Below, piece after piece: positions 1-8,739 of a stretch of 64,000 nucleotides of DNA; position 1 is the first letter of the stretch; each line of letters begins with the position of its first letter. The stretch is from Desulfovibrio sp. JC022 (GTDB lineage Bacteria; Desulfobacterota; Desulfovibrionia; Desulfovibrionales; Desulfovibrionaceae), in the NCBI RefSeq assembly GCF_010470665.1, contig NZ_VOPZ01000009.1, positions 1 to 64,000 on the forward strand, in the 5' to 3' direction. A program made the translations under genes and the position numbers. The notes beneath the pieces are model-generated. The model was given only the letters and a program-made list of their open reading frames with translations. It did not search any database and had not been told where the DNA came from.

Positions 1-144
1 CATCCCATTTCGTCAGGCCCGATGGAAGGCACCAACAACAAGATCAAGACCATGAAACGCCAAGCCTACGGCTACCGTGATCAAGAGTTTTTCAAACTCA
101 GAATCATGGGCATTCATGAGGCAAAGTACTCTTTAACCGGATGA
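1..144 (+). CDS. ISL3-type transposase, C-terminal end (partial)
   Basis: The reading frame is open from the first base and ends with TGA at 142-144, so only the last 47 residues are in the window. They contain the SGPMEGTNNKIKTMKRQAYG-type segment followed by YRDQEFFKLRI. This is the typical end of the DDE domain of ISL3-family transposases, including the glutamate of the catalytic triad. The enzyme would cut and join the ends of its insertion sequence. Because the 5' part lies outside the window, intactness cannot be judged. It sits about 80 bases upstream of the DUF4062 gene, marking this edge as accessory DNA. Confidence 0.8.
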   Translation, partial: HPISSGPMEGTNNKIKTMKRQAYGYRDQEFFKLRIMGIHEAKYSLTG

Positions 145-174
145 ACCTTTTTTATTACCTTTTGACAAAACCTT
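1..174 (+). mobile_element. Right end of an ISL3-type insertion sequence
   Basis: The transposase tail ends at 144. The next 30 bases, read on the minus strand, begin GGTTTTGTCAAAAGG and could be the terminal inverted repeat. The other end is outside the window, so the boundary at about 174 is an inference only. Confidence 0.4.
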
Positions 175-223
175 TCACCTGATTATACCTTTACCAATAT
201 TTTCATTCAAATAAGGATTGGTA

Positions 224-1588
224 ATGTACAATACAAAATATCAAATTTTCATCAGCTCCACCTACGAAGACCTCAAAGAAGCTCGAAGCAAAGTACAAGA
301 AACCATTCTTGGCCTCTATCATTTCCCAATAGGCATGGAAATGTTCAGCGCCGATAACGATGAGCAGTGGGAAATCATCAAAGACACCATTGATAACAGC
401 GACTACTATGTAATCCTTATTGGACACCGATACGGCAGCATTACCTCTGAAGGGATCAGTTATACAGAAAAAGAGTACGATTACGCGCTTGAAAAAGGAG
501 TTCCCATTTATGCTTTCGTAAGGGAACGGGACATTTCGACAACATCACGTGAACGCGAAAATGATCCTGAAAAAATGAAAAAGCTTGAAAATTTTATTAC
601 GAAAGCCACATCCAACAAGATGTGCAATTTTTGGACGAATATTGATGAATTAGCAACCCAAGTCGCTATTGCCCTTCCCAAAGCTTTTGCGCGTAATCCC
701 CAGACAGGATGGACGAGAGGCAGTGGAGAAGACATACAAACTATTTCAAAAGAACTTGCAGCAGCAACAGAAGAAAACAGGAAACTTCGAAAAAAAATAG
801 ACTCACTCAGCAGCTTACAGCAGAAAAAACCCGAACTGGCATTAAAAATAAATGACTCAGACAACTTAACCGTAAATCTCAAAGACCTTACTGACTACTA
901 CCAACGAGCAACACCATTAGATGAAAATAATATTGAAGCACATTTACTAAAATACATAAATAAAGATTTAATACTAAAATACAATAAGTCATTACCAACG
1001 CAAGAAGACATAACCAAATTTAACATAGAAGCTAATAAAATCCAAAGACACAATTTATGCGCACAAAAAATAATTGTAACAATAGAGAACAATGGCTGCG
1101 CAAAAGCAAATAACATTAGAGTAGACCTAAAATTCCCCAACACAATAATAATACTAGACAATGATAATTATAAAAAATTAAGTCTACCTAGACTTAGCAT
1201 AGAAAAATCTCCATTACAAATAGCTCAAGCAAAGTACAATATTGACCACGGGAGCAAAGACCATAAAGATCTTATGCTTAGTATGTATGAAAATATTCAA
1301 ACTCAATCAAACTCAACACCCCCCATATACGAAGCAGAAAACACGCCACCAATAATTGTAAACACAAAAGGCGATCACTCTTATAATATAAACAAAAAAA
1401 ACAACACCATATCAATAGAATTCAATGAATTAGTACACAAAAGATACTTAAACATAGACAATTTCATCATTATTCCTAAACAAATAAATAAAGGAATCAT
1501 AGAAGTAAGTGTTCACTGTGAAGAGTTTGATGAAATTAAACATTCAGAGATTCCAATTGAAATTATTACCATCCAAACACACTTATAA
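224..1588 (+). CDS. DUF4062 (TIR-like) domain protein with unknown C-terminal region
   Basis: The N-terminal ~100 residues match DUF4062: YQIFISSTYEDLKEAR at the start, an EMFSADNDEQW segment, DNSDYYVILIGHRYGS and a GISYTEKEYDYA segment. This TIR-like fold is found in proteins proposed to act in nucleotide-centred signalling and defence. Residues ~175-205 form a charged coiled coil (KELAAATEENRKLRKK). The last ~250 residues match no family I recognise. They are rich in Asn, Ile and Lys, and the DNA is much more AT-rich than neighbouring core genes, which suggests horizontal acquisition. The ATG at 224 is preferred to the in-frame TTG at 218 because AAGGA (213-217) is spaced correctly for it. 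The gene lies next to an IS and converges with the Fic gene. The specific function is unknown. Confidence 0.75.
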   Translation: MYNTKYQIFISSTYEDLKEARSKVQETILGLYHFPIGMEMFSADNDEQWEIIKDTIDNSDYYVILIGHRYGSITSEGISYTEKEYDYALEKGVPIYAFVRERDISTTSRERENDPEKMKKLENFITKATSNKMCNFWTNIDELATQVAIALPKAFARNPQTGWTRGSGEDIQTISKELAAATEENRKLRKKIDSLSSLQQKKPELALKINDSDNLTVNLKDLTDYYQRATPLDENNIEAHLLKYINKDLILKYNKSLPTQEDITKFNIEANKIQRHNLCAQKIIVTIENNGCAKANNIRVDLKFPNTIIILDNDNYKKLSLPRLSIEKSPLQIAQAKYNIDHGSKDHKDLMLSMYENIQTQSNSTPPIYEAENTPPIIVNTKGDHSYNINKKNNTISIEFNELVHKRYLNIDNFIIIPKQINKGIIEVSVHCEEFDEIKHSEIPIEIITIQTHL

Positions 1589-1637
1589 CTAAATAATGTA
1601 AACAGAAGTCCACCACTGTAACCAGATACAGCACAGA

Positions 1638-2636
1638 CTAATTGTAGACCAGCCCCTTCCCCTTCTCGGTCAGCCTATACCGCTGATTCTTACTCTTGGG
1701 CTTGTCGGGAATAGTCATTTCCACAAGCCCGGCTTCGAGTGCAGGCTTGAGATAAAGCTCCCTGAACGATTTACGATCCTTAAGATTCAAAACAGATAAC
1801 AATTCATCACGATGCATTTCACCTGAAACCGCTTCTACCAAGGCTTTAACATGAGGGGTATCATGGGGGGTATCATAGGGGGTAGCAGACAAAACCGCAT
1901 CCAGAATCATCTTGAGCATGAACTCTATGAAGGGTGCCGAGTCAGCTTTTTTTGTACTCTGCTGTAGGGCATAATAGTATTCTTCCTGATGTTCAAAAAC
2001 CAGACTTTCAACCGGAATATCCGCGAATAATGAATTCCAGCCTTTCAGAATCAAGGTCTGCCATAAACGGCCCATGCGGCCATTGCCGTCTGCGAACGGG
2101 TGGATGAATTCAAATTCGCAATGAAATACCGAGCTGGCAATCAGCGGATGGTCGTCGGTTGCCGCCAGCCATGCAAACAAATCCTGCATGAGCGTCGGAA
2201 CTCTATCGGCAGGCGGGGCCATGTGGATTACTCTTTCCCCGGCTATCACACCCACACCGGAACGGCGGTAAACACCGAACTCATCAATGAGTCCGCTCAT
2301 CAACACACTGTGCGCTTCCTTTAAATCAGCTTCACTTTTTACCGACCAATCATCAAACCGATCATAAGCGGCAATAGCGTTACGCACCTCCTGAATTTCA
2401 CGGGGTGGTGCGACTACTCTTTTGCCCTCCAGAATGGCTGTAATCTGTTCTTTACTGAGATTATTACCCTCAATCGCCAAAGAGCCGTGAATTGTGCGTA
2501 CCCGGTTGATACGCCTTAACCGCAACTCTTTTGAGTTGTCGGCAAGGACGGTCAAACGCCCTACTTCCTCGCTTATCCTGGCAATCAGATTTACGATGGA
2601 AGGGGTTATTGTATGAGGAGGCTGGTAGGCAACCAT
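1638..2636 (-). CDS. Fic family protein (AMPylator-type) with C-terminal winged helix
   Basis: The 332-residue protein carries the complete Fic motif HPFADGNGRMGR near residue 178. Its catalytic His and Gly/Asn/Arg loop normally transfer AMP, or another nucleotide part, onto a target hydroxyl. An N-terminal SLAIEGN (Ser52, Glu56, Gly-Asn) matches the inhibitory helix of class II Fic proteins, whose Glu blocks the ATP site. A short Thr-Pro-His repeat (near residue 255) links to a winged-helix-like C-terminus, as in many Fic proteins thought to bind DNA. The ATG lies three bases after the motB stop codon, so it is probably translated from the motor-operon mRNA. The target is unknown, and a link to the motor is inference from position. 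Confidence 0.88.
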   Translation of the reverse strand: MVAYQPPHTITPSIVNLIARISEEVGRLTVLADNSKELRLRRINRVRTIHGSLAIEGNNLSKEQITAILEGKRVVAPPREIQEVRNAIAAYDRFDDWSVKSEADLKEAHSVLMSGLIDEFGVYRRSGVGVIAGERVIHMAPPADRVPTLMQDLFAWLAATDDHPLIASSVFHCEFEFIHPFADGNGRMGRLWQTLILKGWNSLFADIPVESLVFEHQEEYYYALQQSTKKADSAPFIEFMLKMILDAVLSATPYDTPHDTPHVKALVEAVSGEMHRDELLSVLNLKDRKSFRELYLKPALEAGLVEMTIPDKPKSKNQRYRLTEKGKGLVYN

Positions 2637-2639
2637 GAC

Positions 2640-3365
2640 CTACTTCTTCTTTTGCGGATAAACCAACAACACCACACGGCGGTTGCGCTTCTGGTTGGCG
2701 GGGATAGCCTTGCCGTTCTTGTCCATGTTGGGATAGGCGGGAGCGGTATCAGCCATGCCCAGCACTTTGATGCGGGACTTGCTGAACCCGTTGTTCAGCA
2801 GATAGCGGGCAACTGCGCTGGCACGGGCAGAGGAAAGCTCCCAGTTGGAAGGGAACTGCCTTGATTTCATGGGAATATTGTCTGAATGCCCCTCGATAAC
2901 CACATCATAGGGAGATTTGGCGAGGGAAGGTGCTATTTTGGCAAGGACCCTTTTGGCACCCTTGGTCAAATCAGCCTTGCCGCTGGGAAAAAAGAAACCG
3001 CCCTTGAGCACGATGGCTACGGAATCAGGTCGCATCTTGATTTTCAGGGCATCTGATTCGCGACCCACCAGTCGGGCCATTTCAAGCTGCATTTCAAAAA
3101 TATTGCGTTGATGATCACTGATCACCCTGCGGGCGACCGGGGCACCTTCAAAAGTATCCGCTTCTCCCTTCGGGGGAACAGGCACGCCCATGGCAGATGC
3201 CAACGAATCTGAAACATCTTTGTATTTGTTCTGGTCAACGTCAGCGATAGCCAGCAAAAGCACAAAGAAACAGAGCAGCAGAGTCATCATATCTGCCAGA
3301 GTCAGGGCCCAGCCGCCCTCTTCTCCGCCCTGTGCAGGCTTTTTCAGGCTGAAATCATCCGACAT
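2640..3365 (-). CDS. motB: Flagellar motor stator protein MotB
   Basis: The 241-residue protein has one N-terminal membrane segment (about residues 20-45). Its TLADMMTLLLCFFVLLLA motif contains the ion-binding Asp of MotB/PomB proteins. A plug/linker follows, then a C-terminal OmpA-like peptidoglycan-binding domain (EGHSDNIP, LSSARASAVARYL, NRRV). With MotA it forms the stator channel that turns the flagellar rotor. The plug-side sequence resembles sodium-driven stators rather than proton-type MotB, which is a pattern-level inference. The gene follows motA in the same operon. The fic gene starts 3 bases after its stop. Confidence 0.93.
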   Translation of the reverse strand: MSDDFSLKKPAQGGEEGGWALTLADMMTLLLCFFVLLLAIADVDQNKYKDVSDSLASAMGVPVPPKGEADTFEGAPVARRVISDHQRNIFEMQLEMARLVGRESDALKIKMRPDSVAIVLKGGFFFPSGKADLTKGAKRVLAKIAPSLAKSPYDVVIEGHSDNIPMKSRQFPSNWELSSARASAVARYLLNNGFSKSRIKVLGMADTAPAYPNMDKNGKAIPANQKRNRRVVLLVYPQKKK

Positions 3366-3451
3366 AGTTTAAACCGCCTAGAGTTACGCCATTAAATTTA
3401 TCCTTATAAATTTAATGAAAAAAATCCTATTTTTAAGTTAAGTACCCAACG

Positions 3452-4228
3452 TTACTTCTTAGCCTTAACTGTGGCCCACTTGCGCGGGGGCAGGTAACCC
3501 TTAAGCTTATCCATGACGATAGCGGACGGGGTCTTGTCCTTGATGAACAGGATACCGTCGCGGATAACCCTCATGAGCAGGGTGATCTCGTCAATTCTTT
3601 TCTCCACTTTAATGGCAATGGGCATGAAAAGCATATTGGCGAAAAGCGCGCCGTAGAGGGTTGTCGTCAGGGCTGTAGCCATGGCCGGACCGATGGCAGC
3701 AATATCTGCCCCCATGCCCTGCATCATGGCAATAAGACCGATCAGGGTACCGATAATGCCGAAAGCCGGAGACAGGGTGGACATGGTCCGATAGATCCCG
3801 GCGGCACTGTATTCCTGCTCGTGATACTGCTGGATGCGGTTATCGAGAATCTCCTTGATTTCCTCTTTAGAATAACCGTCCACAAGCATCTGCAACCCTT
3901 CACGCAGAAAATCGTTTTCAATATTTTTAAGGCTGCCTTCGAGGTGCTCCTCGCCTTTGGAAGCCACATCCTTGGAGAGTCCTACAATTACTTTGATGTA
4001 GTTCTCAAGAGGCAGTTCGTCAGCCCCCATAGCCATCATAAAAACACCGAGTACGCGCATTACTTCGCGCAACGGGTAACAGATAAAGGTGGAAGCGATG
4101 GTACCCCCGCCGACAATTGCAATACCAGGGATATTAATGAACACTCCCACTGAATCAGTGGAGGTGTAGGTGGCAACCATGAGGATGGCAATACCGAAGA
4201 ATATACCGATTATGGTGGCTATATTCAC
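3452..4228 (-). CDS. motA: Flagellar motor stator protein MotA
   Basis: The 258-residue protein has the MotA plan: two N-terminal membrane segments, a cytoplasmic domain with charged residues that contact FliG (EGSLKNIENDFLREGLQML), and two further membrane segments (PAFGIIGTLIGLIAMM and AALTTTLYGALFANMLF-type). It would pair with the downstream MotB to conduct ions and push on FliG. Its ATG overlaps the stop of the upstream cyclic-nucleotide-binding gene by four bases (4225-4228), indicating translational coupling. A second, different MotA is encoded at 53178-53939, so the strain has at least two stator sets. Confidence 0.93.
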   Translation of the reverse strand: MNIATIIGIFFGIAILMVATYTSTDSVGVFINIPGIAIVGGGTIASTFICYPLREVMRVLGVFMMAMGADELPLENYIKVIVGLSKDVASKGEEHLEGSLKNIENDFLREGLQMLVDGYSKEEIKEILDNRIQQYHEQEYSAAGIYRTMSTLSPAFGIIGTLIGLIAMMQGMGADIAAIGPAMATALTTTLYGALFANMLFMPIAIKVEKRIDEITLLMRVIRDGILFIKDKTPSAIVMDKLKGYLPPRKWATVKAKK

Positions 4229-5391
4229 TTTTTATCCCCTCCCTTAATCTCACGGACCATTTCAAAAAGCTCCACGAGCACGTCTTCAGCCTCGGTCTCA
4301 TCCACGTTGTCGCGGATTTCGTCCTGCACGATCTTGGCAATCTTCTTGGCAAGGTTAGCCAGAATCTTTTTGCGGGCATCATCCTCGGCAATGGACATCA
4401 ACACGCCCAGCTTATGATAGCCCAGCTTGGTGAATACTTCCTTGAGGGTTCCGTTGTCCACGTAGACAATATCTTCGATGTCTTCCAGCTCTTCAATGGA
4501 CTTCTTCTTTTTCTTGACCTTGCTGAAGTAGTCCGGCTCTTTTTCAGAAGCCCAATCGCTGACCTTGTTACGGTCGAACATGAACATGGTTTCCGGAAAA
4601 TCTTCCTGTGCGATTTTCTTATAGATAATCTTAGGGTCGCTCTCCAGCATTTCAGAAATTTCGTAAAGATCCACAATCTGCAATTCAGATGTTGGGGTAT
4701 AGGCATTCTGCTGCAATTCCCTGAAAAGATTATTGGCAACTTCAAGAAAATTGTCCGGATCGGAGATCTGGATAAAACGGTCAGGAAAGGCTTTGCCTGT
4801 GCGCAGGTCGATGGCATCAATAATCTTCAAGCTCTTAAGCTTGTTTATAACCGCATCAATATCATTCTGGGAGACAAGGATAATGCTGCGGATGGTCTTG
4901 CAAAGCTTGGTATAATCAAGGCCCAGATCATGATTGCGTTCTTTTCTGGCCTGCTCCCGGTCCATACTGGCGTGGGTGCGGTAGGCAAGATCGAGAATAT
5001 TGCAGATACTTGTAAAATTGCTGCGGTGTCCTTTAGGTGAAATCATCTCCCCGGTGCGATGCAGCCGTTTGACCAGCAAACGGGTCATGTATTGGACAGT
5101 ACGCGGGCACTGGTCCAAAAGCTTAAGAATTATCTGGTCAGTAAGAATGACGAGATCGCAGTACTCAGCGGCTTCGGCATTGGCGGAACGGGTTCCTTTG
5201 GAGATAATCCCCATTTCACCGAAAATTTCACCTTCCCCGAGGCGGGCAAGGATGATCTTTTCATTGTTCTGGACTTTGTAGATATTAACCGCACCCTTTT
5301 TGATCATATAGGCTACGGAACTCTCTTGTCCTTCCTTGAAAATTTCCTGCCCCTTGTAAAAGGACTTGATGTTAGGACTGCTGGACCCCAT
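4225..5391 (-). CDS. Cyclic-nucleotide-binding protein with FliG-like C-terminal region
   Basis: Residues ~12-115 are a cNMP-binding domain: GQEIFKEGQESSVAYMIKKG, then GEGEIFGEMGIISKGTRSANA, the phosphate-binding cassette with its Glu and Arg. A middle region (~125-225) looks like a helical or winged-helix segment. After a Lys-rich linker (KVKKKKKS), residues ~305-384 resemble the FliG C-terminal armadillo region: EDIVYVDNGTLKEVF, then ARKKILANLAKKIAKIVQDE. FliG is the rotor protein touched by MotA. The gene is first in the motor operon and overlaps motA by four bases (ATGA). AGGGAG precedes the ATG. I infer a sensor of cAMP or c-di-GMP-like signals acting on the stator. The cNMP domain is secure, the FliG resemblance is my own reading. 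Confidence 0.85.
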   Translation of the reverse strand: MGSSSPNIKSFYKGQEIFKEGQESSVAYMIKKGAVNIYKVQNNEKIILARLGEGEIFGEMGIISKGTRSANAEAAEYCDLVILTDQIILKLLDQCPRTVQYMTRLLVKRLHRTGEMISPKGHRSNFTSICNILDLAYRTHASMDREQARKERNHDLGLDYTKLCKTIRSIILVSQNDIDAVINKLKSLKIIDAIDLRTGKAFPDRFIQISDPDNFLEVANNLFRELQQNAYTPTSELQIVDLYEISEMLESDPKIIYKKIAQEDFPETMFMFDRNKVSDWASEKEPDYFSKVKKKKKSIEELEDIEDIVYVDNGTLKEVFTKLGYHKLGVLMSIAEDDARKKILANLAKKIAKIVQDEIRDNVDETEAEDVLVELFEMVREIKGGDKK

Positions 5392-5710
5392 TAAGAAACT
5401 CCCTCAATATTACCCTTATTCCGGGCGAGAAATAGAAACTGACAAATTACAGATCTGAAACTGACGCCAAAAACCAACGGCTACAGTTATTATCATATAT
5501 TAGATCATTATAAAGAACAATACGCCAAGAATTTATCTTAAGAATACCAAAAAGAAAGCGTTAAGGGCAGAAACTTTTATACAGACCATAACGGTTATTT
5601 TTCCTATGTCGTTTAAATCCCTTACGTCACATCTCAAATACTGTTAAGCTTGCTTCAGGACGGATCAAGGTCCGGTAATCAATGATTAAACCCGCACTTC
5701 AGGAACAAAC
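5392..5710. promoter_or_regulatory. Divergent intergenic region between motor operon and cls
   Basis: This AT-rich, 319-base stretch must hold promoters for both directions. A nine-base direct repeat GAAACTGAC occurs at 5435-5443 and 5457-5465, spaced 22 bases (two helical turns), close to the start of the motor operon. It could be an activator site. I see no convincing sigma-28 or sigma-54 element and no small gene. Confidence 0.35.
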
Positions 5711-7096
5711 ATGGAATGGAATCTCTTATTCGGACACCTCGCGGTTGTGGGCGGCTTTTTACTGGCTGCCATTCTGGTAATGTCCATCCTGCGCAAGCAG
5801 CGTACTTCATCGGCGGCATTTGCCTGGTTGCTGGCAATTTTCTTTGTGCCCTATGTGGGTGTTCCCTTTTACCTCATCTTCGGGGGCCGCAAGCTCAAAC
5901 GTGACGCCCACACCAAAGCGGACATTCATCTGGAAGTACAGGAGACCATTCCTCAAGAAGAAGCAGACCCCATCGACACCATGCTCCGTGAATACGGCAT
6001 TCCCGGAGCCACCAGCGGAAACAGGGTCCGGCTCTGCCCCACGGGAATCGATATCTACAATGAACTGGTCAAGCTGATTGAAAACGCCGAACACCAAATC
6101 CTGATCACCACCTTTATCCTTTCACGGGACGAAGTGGGTAAGGACATTGTAGAAAGACTGGCCCGCAAGGCCGCTTCAGGAGTAACCGTCCGCCTGCTGC
6201 TGGACGACATCGGCTCCCTGTTCACCTCCCGTCGCTTTCTCAAAAAACTACTCGATAACGGCGGCAAAGTTGCCTACTTTATGCCCCTGTTTCACGCCCC
6301 CTTTCACGGAAACAGCAACCTGCGCAATCACCGTAAAATTGCCATTGCCGACCAGACCTATGTGCTGGCAGGCGGAACCAACATCGCTAATGAATACATC
6401 GGGCCCGACCCCTGCCCGGAACGCTGGACCGATCTTTCCTTTGTGCTGCAAGGGCCTGCGGTACGCCACTACATTGAAGTTTTCCAATCGGACTGGCTCT
6501 TTGCCTCCGGTGAAAGAGTCAACATTATCCCGCCCTGCACCAAGGGTTCTGCCGTAAGCGGAGACGGGGTCATGCAGGTTGTTCCGTCAGGGCCGGACGT
6601 ACCCCGCGACCCGGTCCATGATGCACTGCTCACCGCGGCATTTACCGCTGAAAAAAGACTCTGGATCGTCACCCCCTACTATGTACCGGATGAAGCTTTG
6701 GCACAGGCCCTGCGTCTGGCAGCCCTGCGCGGGGTGGACCTACGGGTTGTGGTCCCGGCAAAATCAAATCATTCACTGGCAGACCTTGCCCGAGGAACCC
6801 ATCTCCGGGAACTTGAGCAATGCGGTGGGCGGGTGGTCAAATACCCGCACATGGTCCACGCCAAAGTAATCGTAGTTGATGACCGGCTGGCAGTTGTGGG
6901 CTCGGCCAATATGGATATGCGCAGCCTGTTCCTCAACTATGAAATCGTCATGTTCTCTTACTCCGAAGCTGACGTGAAACCGGTGAACGACTGGGTTCAG
7001 GGACTTATCGATGTCAGCAGCGAAGGAACCGTTCCTGTGGGAATGGTCCGCGATACCGTGGAAGGTGCTGCGCGACTGGTGGCCCCGCTACTTTAA
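5711..7096 (+). CDS. cls: Cardiolipin synthase (phospholipase D family)
   Basis: The 461-residue protein has the bacterial Cls layout. Two N-terminal membrane helices (residues ~5-60, PLDc_N type with YVGVPFYLIFGGR) precede two phospholipase D domains, each with an HKD motif: HRKIAIAD at about 207 and HAKVIVVD at about 383. Each is followed by the usual Gly/Ser-rich segment (VLAGGTNIANEY; VVGSANMDMRS). It condenses two phosphatidylglycerols, or PG with another lipid, into cardiolipin at the inner membrane. AGGAACAAAC precedes the ATG. The length is usual for the family. It is followed after 45 bases by a phospholipase C-like gene, another lipid-related product, and may share a transcript with it. 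Confidence 0.93.
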   Translation: MEWNLLFGHLAVVGGFLLAAILVMSILRKQRTSSAAFAWLLAIFFVPYVGVPFYLIFGGRKLKRDAHTKADIHLEVQETIPQEEADPIDTMLREYGIPGATSGNRVRLCPTGIDIYNELVKLIENAEHQILITTFILSRDEVGKDIVERLARKAASGVTVRLLLDDIGSLFTSRRFLKKLLDNGGKVAYFMPLFHAPFHGNSNLRNHRKIAIADQTYVLAGGTNIANEYIGPDPCPERWTDLSFVLQGPAVRHYIEVFQSDWLFASGERVNIIPPCTKGSAVSGDGVMQVVPSGPDVPRDPVHDALLTAAFTAEKRLWIVTPYYVPDEALAQALRLAALRGVDLRVVVPAKSNHSLADLARGTHLRELEQCGGRVVKYPHMVHAKVIVVDDRLAVVGSANMDMRSLFLNYEIVMFSYSEADVKPVNDWVQGLIDVSSEGTVPVGMVRDTVEGAARLVAPLL

Positions 7097-7141
7097 ACGG
7101 AATGCATTGACCTCACACAGAGCGGGGCTTATTTTATAGGT

Positions 7142-8068
7142 ATGGGAAAAGTTATTCTGATTTTATTCTTCAGCGTTCTTCTGGTGCTCGGCTTCGCAGC
7201 AACCTGCTTTGCATGGGGACCGGGAGTACATATGGCCATCGGCAATGCGGTGCTTTCCAACACCGCACTGCTTCCTGATATGATGGCAAAACTGCTGCTC
7301 TCCAATTCAGCCATATTCCTCTACGGATGCCTGAGTGCAGACATATTCATCGGCAAGGGCAGTAAAGCCAAACGGCTGCACAGCCACAACTGGCAGACCG
7401 GATTCAACCTGCTTGATGAATCTGATGACGAGCACCTGAAAGCGTACTCGCTGGGCTATCTCTCTCATCTTGCAGCTGACATCATCGCTCACAATTATTA
7501 CGTACCCAACCTCATGCAACAGGCTCGGTCCGGGGGCAGGCTCAGCCATGTGTATATTGAAATGCTGGCTGACGATCAGGTAGCATGGTCCGCGCAGGAA
7601 GCTGCACGGCTTTTCCGCAAAGCCAATCAGGATGCTGACTTCAATCTGCGCAAACACATGGATGCCAAGAAATTCAGCTTCCTGTTCAAGAAAAAGGTAT
7701 TTCACCAGACCATCGCCCTGCTGGAATACAAGGCTGTGAGCAAATCCCTGAATATTTCTAAAAAAGTAGTCCCGGCCTTCCGCCAAGCCTACCTGCGCTC
7801 CATTATCGACTATTCCTACAGGGTCGTAATGAATATGCTAAATTCTCCGCAAAATGCTGTAGCCTTGAATTTCGATCCCATCGGCGCAGCCAACATCGGC
7901 CTTGCCAAGAAAGAGAACAACTGGAAAAACGCCCTTAAAAAGTCTGTTCCCTTCTCACCCCGTTTTGAAGTGGATGATAAGATTACCGGGCTGCCAAAAC
8001 TTGCCGGGATTGATGGAATGTTTAAATCTAAGGCAACCAGAAGTACTCCTGCTGCGCTTCATTTTTAA
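7142..8068 (+). CDS. Exported zinc-dependent phospholipase C-like protein
   Basis: The protein matches the zinc-dependent phospholipase C fold. A signal peptide (residues 1-24, ending ATCFA) is followed directly by Trp25 in WGPGVHMAIG. In the Bacillus PC-PLC family the mature N-terminal Trp and a nearby His bind zinc, so cleavage at A24/W25 would create the expected ligand. Other likely ligands are in GCLSADIFIG, HSHNW, LSHLAADIIAHNY and HVYIEMLADD. Its role is probably cleavage of phospholipids or related phosphoesters outside the inner membrane; the substrate cannot be read from sequence. It lies just downstream of cls. The Shine-Dalgarno sequence is weak, so it may depend on cls translation or an own promoter. 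Confidence 0.78.
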   Translation: MGKVILILFFSVLLVLGFAATCFAWGPGVHMAIGNAVLSNTALLPDMMAKLLLSNSAIFLYGCLSADIFIGKGSKAKRLHSHNWQTGFNLLDESDDEHLKAYSLGYLSHLAADIIAHNYYVPNLMQQARSGGRLSHVYIEMLADDQVAWSAQEAARLFRKANQDADFNLRKHMDAKKFSFLFKKKVFHQTIALLEYKAVSKSLNISKKVVPAFRQAYLRSIIDYSYRVVMNMLNSPQNAVALNFDPIGAANIGLAKKENNWKNALKKSVPFSPRFEVDDKITGLPKLAGIDGMFKSKATRSTPAALHF

Positions 8069-8739
8069 CCACGACCAAGATCTTTCAGAAAAACACCTGA
8101 ATTTCGTTCAGTAAAAACAGTTTTTACCTATCTAAAAGTCGGCCTTTTCTTTAAAGCTATGAATTTCATTCGGCTGATTTTGTTTTATCTTTTAGCTAAA
8201 GCAGCTCTTGTGCATCTTTAATGTAATTTTTCAATAATCAATGTTGTACACATCAATACAACATCACTAACACATCATAACTGCATTAGCATCTACATCT
8301 TATCATAAAAATACACAGTGCAGGATAATCGATTTATCCTTTTCCCGGCTATTCGCCAGCTTATCCGAGATTTAACAAAATTGATATTTTTTTACTTATT
8401 TTAAAAATTATCCAATACAATTCAGTTATATATCGATTCAACTCTTATTCCAATATTGTAAAAGCGTGTACTAACAAGACACGCTTGAGAAATTTTTCAC
8501 CAACGTATTGATTTTAAAATCAACGCTGTCTGAATCCTGACACCACTCCTTCCAGACCTTGTCTAAACAAAGACAAGATACTGATATTTATGAATTATAT
8601 AGTTTCAAAAAAGCGTGAACATTATTTGCTATGCATTTTCAAATTTTGCATTGCCAACTGTTGACTTGCATTAGGGTCGGGCATAGGTGGGAATTGTGAA
8701 CAACACAAATTAACCAAATTTTTTTTGGAGGAATATAAA
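8069..8739. other. 670-base AT-rich region with several hairpins; possible leader or sRNA
   Basis: No open frame with a ribosome site is visible. The stretch holds several perfect inverted repeats: ATGTTGT/ACAACAT (8241-8264), GGATAA/TTATCC followed by TTTT (8333-8353), AAGCGTGT/ACACGCTT (8462-8486) followed by GAGAAATTTTTC, and CTTGTCT/AGACAAG (8558-8577). These could be terminators of small RNAs or folds of a long 5' leader for the gene at 8740. A possible promoter, TTGACT (8661-8666) with ATAGGT 16 bases on, lies close to that gene. Confidence 0.4.
8661..8688 (+). promoter_or_regulatory. Possible promoter of the small protein gene
   Basis: TTGACT at 8661-8666 and ATAGGT at 8683-8688 have a 16-base spacer, about 50 bases before the ATG at 8740. 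The -10 match is weak. Confidence 0.3.

Noticed and set aside
545-556. TCACGTGAAC in the DUF4062 gene as a parS-like site
   Set aside because: Only the central eight bases match and it lies inside an AT-rich acquired gene.
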